Source: Nymphaea colorata | Taxonomy: Eukaryota > Streptophyta > Magnoliopsida > Nymphaeales > Nymphaeaceae | Assembly (NCBI RefSeq): GCF_008831285.2 | Contig: NC_045150.1 | Span: forward strand, 126,001 to 190,000 | DNA: 64,000 nt | Direction: 5' to 3' | Shown here: piece by piece, positions 26,085-38,500 of the stretch | Position numbering within the stretch: the stretch's first letter is position 1 | Layout of the letters: each line of letters begins with the position of its first letter | Notes under the pieces: generated by a model | Databases searched by the model: none | The model's input: the letters and a program-made list of their open reading frames with translations, nothing else | Told to the model about the DNA's origin: nothing | Position numbers and translations under genes: made by a program

Positions 26085-28069
26085 AAAATGCAATCAAATA
26101 ACTATAGTTTACGCATACAACTACGAAACAATAACACCTTACAAGTAACAAGTCTAATTTAGATTAGTTTATTCCTTAGTGATATTGAATAATAGCTAGA
26201 TTAGGTGTTGAATGAATTCAAATTCTAGAATTGATAAATTAAGACCAGCATGACATATAAGAGAGGTAAACAAAATTCCAAAATCGTAATTCCAATTCAG
26301 GATAAAATCACAATTCCAAAATTTTGAGTCAAGAATGATCCTATAAATCCGGAGTCAAAATTCTTTGTTTGACAATGCAATTCACATTTCATCAAAAATG
26401 AAAATTGTGGTTCTAAAATTCCATAATTCCAACCTCATAAACCTCCTTAAGGATTCGGTTGCTTTCGGGGATATGAGTCATGTAATTTTGAGTCAACTCA
26501 CCAGATTTGCAGACTACGACCCAAAGCGGGATTATTTGAAAATGAGAAGAAAAGGCCATCATTTTGGCAGGTCTAGTTTGAGGATTTTTGTGGATTTTTA
26601 TTGAACCAAATCTGATCAGATTTCTACTGCATCGCTGTATTAGATATCCTATTGCTCTGCAAAAAAAAAAAAGAGAAAGAAAGAAAATCAGCAGAAGAAC
26701 TTGAATCAACAAATGAACACAAGATGTAGAGAAATATGTTGAGACTCAAAATCAAAAGTTGAACAAATTGTTGTGCTAATTTGGCAGGTCAAGATGCAAG
26801 CTTCCGGTTTGGAATTGCTCATTTGGAAATTCCAACCAACATTTGAGGAATGAGATGCTTTGGCGAGGAATGAAAAGCCGAAGGTTCTCCCCAGCCCTCC
26901 ATTGAGACCAAAGTCTATTACTACATCAGTTTGTACAAGAGAAGACACCCCAAAGAAGCCGAAGCCTGTTCTAACTCAGAGCTGCTTCAAAATATAAGAA
27001 GAAAGTGGTACACCTAGCAACTAGAGTGTCACGCATCTGCCGTTTGCAGTCTAGAATAAGATCAACCATGGAAATTGTGCTAACGACCAAATTTTCATCG
27101 ACTCTAATCCAGCCAGCTACACTACACTCCTCGAAGCAAAAGACACCGACTTGTATAGGAGGTTGGTGCCCATACAAATCGAATTAAAGATTAACCTTCT
27201 ACCAGCCACTTGTGTCTGTTGTTATTGTAGTGTCATTGTCATCTAAGTTATCAAACTTTATTTTGATTATAATCAATTGATGCTAAGATTGAATCATGCG
27301 CTACCACATCACACTTAACAAGGGAGTAGCCTTCTACCAGTCACCTGTCACTATCCTCATTCAATAGTCATTGGCGTGCAAATTATCATACAGTTTTGAC
27401 TATTAGTTGATCGATGAAAGATTGAATCATGCACTGCATTATGACAACCGAACATTATTCATTGGCTTTATTCTTTCACATCTTCATATGGATTGTGCAA
27501 ATACTTTTGCTAAAAGTGTTGCATATGCTAGGAAGAGAAAAAAAAAACAAATCTTTTCTTTTTGAGGAAGTTGCAAGGAACCGACCAATTTTCTTTGTAT
27601 TAAAACGTTTTAAAGGATTGATCTTTAAAAACTCATAACAATCTTACGTAGGCAATAAAAAAACTTGTTTTTTTTATGTTTTTAACTGTTTCAATTATCG
27701 GACATATATTTGGCTTGCTACTTGGTTTGACGAAAGCATTTGTATAATTTTTTATCTTTTAGATTCCGTAAATACTCTTCCTTTTCTATTTATGCTCAAT
27801 ATTATCCTCAAATCAAACCATATTCCCTTTTCCTGTACTGACAATTTTTGTCGATCACTTTCGTGGTTTATAAGTTCAGGGTGAATTTTGTAAGAACAAA
27901 TATAGGACCGATTTTAAAAACATGAAATAAGAACGATAAATTCAAAGTTATCATTTATCATTAAATTATGTTCTTATTAGAAAGTCCATTGTGCATATGG
28001 CGCTTACTAGAAAGACCACTTATGTAAAATTATAAGAAAAAATAACTCTAGAAAATGAAAATTTTTCTT
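26085..28069. other. Non-coding DNA with a diverged ~125-bp duplication, no gene recognised
   Basis: At about 27195-27445 the phrases CCTTCTACCAG(C/T)CAC and AAGATTGAATCATGC recur in the same order, indicating an old ~125-bp tandem duplication. The block 26706-27190 has open frames on both strands, but I recognise no protein family. AATTC-rich sequence at 26260-26420 resembles the interior of the MITE at 28.1 kb. Confidence 0.4.
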
Positions 28070-28072
28070 TAA

Positions 28073-28446
28073 GGGTACGTTTGATGAGGCCGGAATTAGA
28101 ATTATAATTTTCATTTTTATATACAATGTGGATTACATTATCAAATAAAGAATTTTGATTTCAAAATTTACAAACTCATTCTTGAATCAAAATTCTGAAA
28201 TTATGATTCTCTATTAAGAGGTGAAATTATGATTTTAGAATTTTAAATTTTTTCATTCTCTTTAGGATACATTTTAGATTGTTTTAATTCATGAATTCTA
28301 TAATTTTAATTCATGTTTGATCAAAAACGCCATTTTTAATTTTAGAATCAAAATTCTGCACTATCAAATACAAAAGCAAATTAAAACTGAAATTTTTATT
28401 CGAATTTTTGTGGTAGAATTTTGCTTTAGGGCTATCAAACGCCCTC
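28073..28446. mobile_element. Tourist/PIF-Harbinger-like MITE
   Basis: Left end GGGTACGTTTGATGA and right end (read inward) GAGGGCGTTTGATAG share CGTTTGAT. They are flanked by TAA on both sides (28070-28072 and 28447-28449). A 3-bp TAA/TTA duplication and GGG...GTTTG ends are typical of Tourist MITEs. The 374-bp interior is AT-rich with many AATTC/GAATT words and no coding capacity. A 3-bp duplication can arise by chance, so confidence is moderate. Confidence 0.6.
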
Positions 28447-28449
28447 TAA

Positions 28450-29523
28450 AATAAGCAAAGTGAAATAATTGCATTTGCAATAACATTCTGATCTTGTATT
28501 TTGAAGAATGCTGAAACGATCGTAGCGTTCAAGTTGGTGACTTGATGACACGGGAGCCGGAGATCGAAGCCCATGTGAACGGCGGCCGTAAGTTTAACGT
28601 TTATAAGGTAGAGAAATTCCTTGTCGGTAAGTTTCGATCCGCACTGAAGGCGTAACGATAGTTTAAAAATTTTGCAAGTGAGCAGGGTGTTTTGCACTGT
28701 CGTTCTGAAAATGCCGGCATGCGCTCAACGTAGCATGCAACGTTACTCCTGCTGACATTGCGAAATTTCAAGACTTGGAAGGAGGAGATTCAGGGGAAAC
28801 TGGAAGCCACGGGGGGAGGTGATTTTCTTCCAGACCCCACTCTCCGTGGCGGAACCATAAATGCCGCCGGTGGAATCGGGCTGCCTGAGTGAGCGTTTTC
28901 TTGGTGAGCTGTCCTCTTTGCTCTGCACCAACTCTTGCGATTGCACAGTACGCTGCCTATAACTGCGCCTTTACGCTGCCGCCTAAAATATCTGGTGGGG
29001 AAGCTTAATTCTGCGTCTGGTGCACATGGGAAGGGAAGGAAGGACGCCCCACCATCTTCCGTTCCACAAACCCAACTGCCTCTTCCGTTCCGACGCCCTT
29101 TTGAGAACGGGATCAGCTGACTATGTCTTCTCACGAAGCACGATGAATCCTTTTCGAAGTTGGTGCCCTTATTCAATGAAAAGGGCAAGAAGAACGCCAC
29201 CACGGAAAGTCAAAATGCAGTTCATGCGTTTTTTCCTCTCTCTCTCTCTCGCTCTCTCTCATGTATCATGTCCCAATCACTCTGTTTTCATCTTTTAACT
29301 TTCTTGCTTTGTGCCTTTTCTTTTTCACTTTTTAACTGATACTTCCAATGATGGGATTGCTTCGATTACATGGCATCTTTATTTGTCAACGGGTTCTTCT
29401 TCTTAATTATTGTTCTTCTTCTCCTTTTGCTTATTCTTCTTGCTACCATAAATATATGCGAGGCCCGTGGAGTGGGGGGCTTCTTGGTTGGTTGTTTCTT
29501 GTCCGCAGGGTGGTGGGCTGGAA
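28450..29523 (+). promoter_or_regulatory. Upstream region and likely 5' leader of FAAH
   Basis: Moderately GC-rich sequence (about 28.5-29.2 kb) leads into a pyrimidine patch (TTTTCCTCTCTCTC, about 29232-29262) and an ATAAATATA element at about 29449. Plant promoters often carry such pyrimidine patches and TATA-like boxes near the start site. I cannot fix the transcription start. A frame on the minus strand at 28790-29203 has no recognisable domain. Confidence 0.35.
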
Positions 29524-29591
29524 ATGGGGAGTTTGGTGTCGAAAGGGAGAGATTACAAACCAATGGAGAACGTGGACCTCAGTGCCGATAG
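29370..29591 (+). other. Overlapping upstream ORF in the FAAH leader (73 codons)
   Basis: An ATG at 29370 opens a frame that starts with a strongly hydrophobic leader (MASLFVNGFFF, then an I/L/V-rich run). It passes the FAAH start at 29524 in another frame and stops inside FAAH exon 1. If the mRNA starts upstream of 29370, this would be an overlapping uORF able to reduce FAAH translation. Another frame from ATG 29348 also spans the FAAH start. The hydrophobic run may simply reflect a T-rich leader. Confidence 0.3.
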
Positions 29592-32500
29592 CAAGGAACC
29601 ATACATCAAAGCAGAAGTTAAAGGCAAGCACCTGCAATGACCTCTATAGTTCTGTTTTATCACCTTTCTTTGTCCACTGCATGCAAATATGTGTGTGGAG
29701 TTTCTGAAAGGCTGCATGAATCAAATGGATTCGGAATTCCGGAACGCTTCATGCCGTCATTGCATTTTATGCTTTTTGCTTGCTGCTGCCGGTGTTTCTG
29801 CTAACTGTGGAAGTGCCATTTGGAAATGTGGTTGCATGATTTGTTGAGAAAAGACTAAGTGATTTAAGCAGTCTCTTTCTTGTTTCTCGTTTTCCCATTT
29901 TGCGTGGATGGTTTCATGCAATTGTTGCTTTTGAGAAATTCGGGCACAGCAATAAGAAAATTGACCTGAGGGAGGGAAGAGACAAAAAAACATCATTATG
30001 ATAGAAAAGGCATTGGGCTCAAGAGGTCAGAAGAAAAAAGAGAGAGAAGAGAATGCACCACCACAGTTTCAAATTCAAAATTTGCTAATCAATATTATGT
30101 CAAAATTTTATGCGGGGGCACTTCAATTATTTAGTTGTCGGTATGTAACAGGACTTGAAAAACTTTAATTGGTTAAACACGCAATACAGCAACTGAAAAG
30201 TGTGAAACAGTTCTATTGATAAGCCTTTGAACTGAACTTCTACATAAATGATTTCTGATATCTGTAAGTTCTTTGACATGTTCTGGATGGAAGTTTCCTA
30301 AGATATGCAGCTTGTATTTTTCAGCGTAGTCCACCAGAAGTTTTCTAATTGAACTGCTTATTTTTATTGCTGTAAACTTTTAGTATTGCTGTTATTGTCA
30401 TTGCTGCTACTATGGTATTATGCTGTAATAAGTGAATTTAGCATAATATGATTTTGCAGATATTTCTTTTAACCTAAGATGGAATTTGACAAATGGATGT
30501 CAGAAATTTTCTAGTTGAACTGCTCTTGTGATTGTTGGAATTAGGCATTAATGTTGTTGATTTGATCTTTCTGTAGCTCCCTGCATGGATGGCCTTCTGA
30601 TTCGCATTTTTGTTTGGAGTTTGGAGTCAAAGCTAATTGGTTGGATTATGTTGTACATATTGAAGGAGATGAATCTAATTCACAAGGTATGCTGATCAGA
30701 TATACTTAGCCATTTACCCGTGCAGATTCTAGTGATCAGGATGACAAGTGTTATTCTTTTTCCCTTCTGATGAGCTTGGTAATCTGACTTTTGTATCTCC
30801 TGGTCTTTTGGTGTATGTTGAATACTTATGAAATTAAAGCTTTCGTCATTTTAATATTTAATTCATATGTGGGTTCTTGGGGAAACTTCATGAAGTAGTA
30901 CTGCTGTAATGACAATTTCTACATGTTCTTGTCCTTATAAATGGTCACATGGTCTGGAAATAGTGCTATTTCATGGATACATTCTCCATTTGAGTTTACA
31001 TGGTGCATAACCATGACAGAGCCCTCATTGCACCCAAGGAGGTACCATAGCAGCAATAAAACCCTGTAGGAGGTGTCAACTACCTGCTCTTCCTATGACA
31101 TTATGTCATTATTAACATTATGAGCTTAGATTCTTGGGATCCTCCATGTCGTGCAATCACCATTAAAGTAACAGGAAAGAAATTCCGTTTGAAAAGATGT
31201 CGAAGTATCAAAGGCAACATATCCTGGAGTCAATCGATTATGTTTCAAGCAGTGTCACAGATATCATGATATTTTCGAAACTATCGTGATATTAATGTCA
31301 AAAATAATAAAAATGAAAAAAGGGAAAAATCGCGATATTTTGAAAAAATCGGGAAAAAAATATTTATCGTGATATTATTGCAATTTTTTCATTTTTCTAT
31401 TTTTAGCATTGATATTATCATGGATTCAAACATAAACTTAAAATAATTTATTTTCATCATTTTTATTATCACTAAAACATTCCTATTATCACTGTTATAT
31501 AGTTTTATTTATGTTTTCCTATTAGTTTCTCATTTATTTCATTTACACCTAATTTTTTTATTTTTTAAAATTTTTAGAGTTTTTCCCGAGATTTTCCCAA
31601 AAAAAAACAACTTTGCCGATAAAAACCCGAGAAAAATCTTGCCAATAAAAACCCAAGAACGATAGTTGTGACATTGGTTTCAAGTGACAGACACAGCGTA
31701 TCCACTTATGGACACTTTGATGTCACATGACAGTGAGTCAGTAACATGTCCAACTATGCCCATGCTTTTTTCCTTTTTTTTTTCTTATATTGAGCCTAAC
31801 CAAATTTTTGCACACTGGATCTCCAAAATTTTCTAGGCAAAGTAGGGGGTTATTTACAATGGTTCTTTAGAAATCATGTCCTGATAATGGCAAGTTGTTC
31901 CTTTTTGACATTATGCCAACAGGACTAAACTTTTTTTCTCTGTTCTGTCATTTACTTTGTAATTTGCTCCATGTCAGATAGAGGTTATTTATTGTTCTGT
32001 TTACACAAGGAAGAGAATTTTTAACCCACAGTTTGAGAGGTTTCCAAATAATCATTCTTCTCAAGTGATGGAGTCAAATTGTCATGATTTATCTCTTGGA
32101 AATTTTGGTAATTTCCATTTGTTACTTGGTTGCTCTTTGAGTCATTGCAGCTAGATTCATCTACATTCATTTATGATGTTTGTTCTGCTACCATATCAGA
32201 GTTTTATCCATTCAAAACACAATTTTGAATTTTGATTGCTTAAATCTTCACAAGCTTCACGTAGGTGAAATGTAAGATGTCTAGTCCAAGTTGTTATGCT
32301 AAGAGTTATTGATGCTAGAGCTTCAACATATTTACATTGTTGCCTGTTCGGCTACATGATCATAATCATCAAATAGTTCAGTACTGTGTTTCAAACCCTA
32401 GACATGTTCATGTTCTCAACCATCCAAGAGACTTTTATCAGTGTCTATGCGACGAAGCCGTTTTTGAAAGTGTAATGCTTGAACTGCGTGCTGGCATTAC

Positions 32501-35500
32501 TCAAATAACATATTTCTCTATTTAAGGGCCCTGTTTGCTGAAAATTATCAACTAGTTGTCATTTTTTTTTTTGCATATTCTGTTATATAATATTACTTTT
32601 TCAGTGTCTGATTGTTATGATATGCTTCCGACATTATGCTAATTGCAAAGAGTCTTGCCCTGGCCCCTGCTACAGTTTTTTACGCACGTGCAACTAACGG
32701 AACAGCCAATGTACTCTCCAAGCTATGCTGATAATGGTAAACCTATTCTGCAAACCAATTAGAGGATAAATTTGCTTGGAGAAAATTAGTTTTGCTTTGT
32801 TGGTCATATCCTTGATGGTTAAAGTTATGTTTCCTTTATGTACTGCTTCCTACTATAGCACTTCAATTTTTGTCACCATTTCAGAACTTGAGGAGAAGGA
32901 GGTTAAATCAATAAATTTTAAACTGCCACCACATGAACGGGTCTGCCAAGCCTTCAATTATCTTCCCAAGGAATCATCAAACAAAGAATCCAGTGACTTT
33001 CCAGTTTTTCAGAGATGGAGCATAAAGGACTTCTCAAGAGCATACCTGTCTGGAAAAACGACTCCACTTTTGGTACTTCATTTCTTTGATGGTCATGTCC
33101 TCACTAGCATATTTAAGTTCTCAAATCATTGAATTGATATTATCAACTTTATAGCAACATTTTCACATGACCTGTTATCACCTCGCATCTGGTCTTCTTG
33201 ATGATAGTTCAGGTGGCTATTTTAAGCTAACTTTCTGCATATTCCGTGAGAAATAGTAGTGCATTTGAAGTCTTATTCTTCAAGGTTTGTCAATTTCATT
33301 GTATAGGTAGTGGAGTGATTTATTGCTGTTTTGAGGGAATCTTCAAAGCCATGAATTGATGTTATCAAAATTATAGGAACATTTTCACAAGGCCTCTTAT
33401 CACCTCGCATCTGGTCTTCTTGATAATAATTCAGATTGTTATTTTAAGCTAACTATCCCCATATTCCATGAGAATTTGAAGTTTTATGCTTTGACTTTTG
33501 TTCGTTTCATTGTATAGGTAGCAGAGAGATTTATTACTGCAGTTAGGGAATCTTCAAAGCCTCCTTATCAGATGTCGTTCTTTATAAATTATGACTGTGA
33601 TGATATTCTAAAACAGGCGACCATTTCGACTGCCCGTTACCAAAAAGGTGAAACTCTAGAACCATTGTAATTTTGCATGTATCATCTTGCTGTCAGTGGA
33701 AACCAATAGTCATGACAGTTTCCATTTCTTTTCATTTACATTACATGTTCCTATGATTGTATCAACGCTTAAGTTTGTAATGTGATATGGACTTGCTAAT
33801 AATTTCTTTATATTACAAGTCCAAAGTGTCCCTTTTACTGAGGTTACTTGTTCCTCTAGCTTTAAGTGCTTTTTGGGTCTATCTGCTATAGTTAGTTGAC
33901 CATTCTGTTTTCACATGGAAGAATGATCAATAACTGTTACATTAGATCATCCAAGGTTCTTGCTGGCTCCACAATGGAGTCTTAATCTAGGAAGAAAGTG
34001 GCGGTCATACAAGGTGATTCCTTGTAACCATCTCCTAAGACAAAGTGGTGCTAATCCTATAAATATTGAAAACAGTTTCACGTTCATGGCTTTTGAGGCA
34101 ATGAAACTATTACCCATGAGTATAAGAGATGATTTGTCGTAGTCTATATTGTCTTGAATTTTTGTATGTAGGAGAACCAATTTCTGTTCTTGATGGAATA
34201 CTTGTTGCGGTCAAAGATGAGATAGATTGTTTACCATATCCAACTACAGGTACATCTTCTCTTTCTTTTCTTTTTTCTTATTGTGATCCATTTGGTGGCT
34301 TCAGTTAATAATTCAATTTTTTTAGGAGGTACAAAATGGTTGCATAAGGTCAGACGTTTCCAAGGAGAAGCATTCTGTGTGAAGAGCCTTAGATCCTGTG
34401 GTGCTATAATTGTTGGAAAGACCAACATGCATGAACTTGGTTTGGGTACTAGTGGAATAAATCCACATTATGGGTTAGAGAACTATCTGATATTGTTTTC
34501 ACAATTTAATTTTAGGTTAGATATTTATATTGAAAAATATTTTCTTATCTCTCGAGTGCAGTGCTGTCAGAAACCCTTATGACATGACCAAGGTTTCTGG
34601 AGGCTCTTCAAGTGGATCTGCAGCAGTAGCATCTGCTGGACTTTGCCCTGTCACAATAGGCGTTGATGGTGGTGGTGTGTAGTTCCTGACCATGTGCATA
34701 TGTTAAATCTTTCTGGCATCCATATATAACCTATTTTCTAACACTCTAAATGATAGTTTTTTTATAAGTTTAAAACTTGTGATCTCCAATATAATCATTC
34801 AAGTCTTGGACTCCCTTTGGGCTAGCCTTTGGTTGACTGATAGGTTCGGTCGAAAAGCCTTTGTGGTGTTAACTTGAGAGCTCTTTTGGTTATTCAGAGT
34901 CACAAATGATTGGGGAGACTTCCTTTTAGGCACCCATATTACGGCCATAGAAGTGCCTCAGGAATTTCCTAATATGAATCTCATTCTTGCTGATAAATGT
35001 GTGTAGTCTTGTCTTTATCATTCTCATGTTTAAATCTCAGTCAGCTTGGATGAAATAGCAAAAGGACCATTCCTTTTGGTATCAAAGTGGAAAAGAACTT
35101 CTCCACTTGAAATGACAATATGGGAAAATATAAATTTCACATTTTCAAAAAATGGCAGGATTTCACCTGAGGTCAGTTTGGATGTTTACAGCAAAAGCAA
35201 GGCCTGTGTGATGAAATTGAGGAATGTAAGGCCTTCTTTAAATGCAGTTTATGTAAAAGAACAATTTAGACATAATATGCTACAGAACCCAACACTAAAT
35301 CAAGCTTTTTCTTTCTGTCAGTCATCCATTTTTTTGCATTGCCAAACTATAGACATCAAAGGGGACACTTTTACGGTTTTACCCTTTCATGAATCATTTA
35401 CATGCCATTGTCTCTCAGGTTGATGGTTAAGGATCCTTTTTGAGTTCCATTTGCTAATGCAAATTACAAAAACCGCTAAACAAAGAAGGATCCATACCAG

Positions 35501-38500
35501 CTTCCGATTCTAATCAAATATTGATATGATAGAGATTATTCTTTGTGCAACAAGTAATGATTATGCTGATTACGATGCTGATTGGTGATGAAAAAGAAAT
35601 TATGATGATGATTGATAAATAAAATATTATAATGGATGTTAAAGGGAATGATGTACAGTCAAGGATCGATATTAGATCATTCAAGAGATCCTCAGAAAGT
35701 CATCCATTTAGTGTAGAGTGCAGCACAGTGCTCAGCTTAGTTCAGCTCATGCTAGGGCCCTAAATGTTTTTCTTAGTGATTTAAGACCAGTAAGAATGGT
35801 ATTGAACCTAGCCGCAGATGCAAAGAGGTAATTATGTTCACCTGAGTGCACAATGCACCATAGCTGGAACTCATATTTTCGACCACCTCTTCGAAAGGCT
35901 TGGTGGTGGCAGCTGAAGGTGAGCTGTAAGTATGATCTTGCAGGTCCAAAACTAGTGACCAATATGAAAATCATGTGATATTTATATATAAGTAGAAATT
36001 TGTAGGCCAAGAATAGTCAAATTATGAATGTTTAAAACCTTACAAATCTGGTTTACAAATTATAAAGACATGAATTTTAAACTTCTATTGGTTTTTGAGA
36101 GGGAAGAAAAAAAATCACTTGGAAATATGAGTCCAAATTAGGGTGCACAGTTTACTCGAGTGGAAATACTTTCCTGTAATTCTGTAATAGATAACAGGTC
36201 TTCTCTAGGGTTCTTTGCCTTTTAAAATTAGATGTGGTTGTCCTTTGAATTGTTTGGAGATACATTAGTATCCTTGCATGCATGTAAATAACAATTTTTT
36301 TATACTTGGTTCACGAAAGTTAGTGCTGGAGTTCTTGTCTGAAAAGAGTCCGTGTTTTCCAATATGTAATTCTATGGGGACCTATATTCTGTTGAAAGTC
36401 ATTTACATTTCTATCTTACATGATTCTTCCAGCAGCAGTTAATTTTGCTCACTCTGCTTCAGTGTTTCTTTGTTGGTCCAGCTATCTGATCAATTACTAA
36501 ATTGCATACTGGCTTCCTGGCATAGGCACATGACTTTCTCAATAGTCATACTTTGGCGAATCAAAATATATTTGAATTGCAACATGTTTCATTGCCTTTT
36601 TAGGAATAAAGAAACAATTTTTTTATAGCTTTTCGTTACTCATGAATTTATTACGTGTTCAAGGTATTCAAGTTTTGTGGCTAGTTTTGTCATAGATTTA
36701 TCAATTTTGCATCGCTAGTCAAAGTATCCTTGTGAACCCCTTATCAAAAGCTTCAAGGTCAATATAAATTCTTCTTATGGAAAATTAAAAAGATAATTTC
36801 TTAAAAATTCTGCATAAACTACTAGAAGCACTTATTGAGCTTACTGATAACAGTGAAATATAAATCTTCTAAAAAATTGTTGTTCACCTTTTCCCTTCTC
36901 CTTTTTTATTTTGCGAAAAAAAAAACAGGATCAGTTCGAATTCCAGCTTCTTTATGTGGAGTAATTGGCTTCAAGCCAACCTTTGGACGCCTTCCAGATT
37001 CAGGGTAAGCAGCCCGTGCTTCAATATATGATAATAACATTTTGAAAAGCCAGATTTTCTACATAAAATAAAAAGCTCAAATTTAAGATATTCTTCTCAT
37101 ATTTCAGACTTCTTCCCTTTAACTGGACACTTGGAATGCTCGGCATCATCACGGGGAGTGTTGAAGATGCTGCCATAGTGTTTGTCTCATTCCTTATAAA
37201 TCTTAGACTCAGTTTATTTCGTATGCATCTTATTTCTGAGGCGTCTTAACCCCATTCACCTTACTTCAGTTATGCAGCAATCAGTGGCGCACATTCACGT
37301 GGTTCTCTAATTCAGTTGCCAGTATCCTTTCAGGCAAATATACCTCTTGCTCCAAGATTTCTGATATTTACCACGATTGCATTTGGGTGATTCATCAGTT
37401 CTTAGTTTCTTGCTGCTTATCTTTTCTTGTTTATTCAAGATTTTGGTTGATATACTAGCCTCTGAATTTATTGAGATTTTCTGGTATAAACCTAGGCAAA
37501 TATAATAATGATATGGCTAAAGTTTTAATGTCTGGTAGTGTGAACCGTCAACCACGTATACGATAGTAGTCAGAGTTATGGGATAGGGGTTTAGAGTTGG
37601 GACTAGCAGATCGGACATAGACTCAGTAAGTAATAAACCCAACCAAGATCGAGCTGTATATAAGCTGATGGGGGTTAACCCTAAAAGGGGGAGATTAGGG
37701 CAACCACTGGAAGCTGGATTTCTGGTGGCTGGGTCGTGTGAGTAGTGTGGCTGGCTAAAAGGCTCTGAGCCCTTAAGCAGCCAAGGTTTCCTCTTGTTAG
37801 CAGAGAAGCTAACAGGTAGTTGTTAATTCCTTGAATAAATAATGTACTTCTTCTGTACATATATCAATGAGTATGTCAATGATAAGCAATTTAAATGCAT
37901 CTTACATTAAGGAACTAGCAACCTGTAACATCATACCTTAAAGGGTTTAGCATTGCAATAGTGTAAGATTACTCTGTAAGTTTATATTATTATACATAGC
38001 CCCTAAAACATGATTCTGTATGCAATGATATTGAATGCACATTTTTTTATCAGACTAACAATCAGATTTGAAGAAGAGTCTAATGGACCTTCTTATGGAG
38101 CTTAAGACTTTGGCAAGGTTGTGACTCTAAATGTCAACTGATCCAATAGACCAAAACCTTGACTTGAGCGTATCTTTTCCAAATCCTTATAGCCAGCTTT
38201 TTCTGCCCTCATTTTGGTTTTATTATCTTTGCACAAGGAAGCCTGTCTCTGAGGTTTACATTGGAGATGGTCAATAACTGAAAAGGTATTCATGCAGGGG
38301 TAAGATTGCATATGTACATCATTGAAAGCATAGAACTATCTCCGTTAACATATTTTCACAACTCAGTCAAGATGCTTGACTTCAGTTTATGTTCATTTCA
38401 TCGGTCTTTGAGATTTTGTATTTTCCAAAATTGGTATGGGTTCTATTTTCTGAATGAAAATAAAAATATCTAATGAGGATTCTAGAATTACTGGAAACTA

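Noticed and set aside
28790-29203. 137-codon frame on the minus strand upstream of FAAH
   Set aside because: No recognised family; it is best explained by the GC-rich promoter region lacking stops.
32776-33132. 118-codon frame as a separate small gene
   Set aside because: Its middle is FAAH exon 4; both ends are intron.
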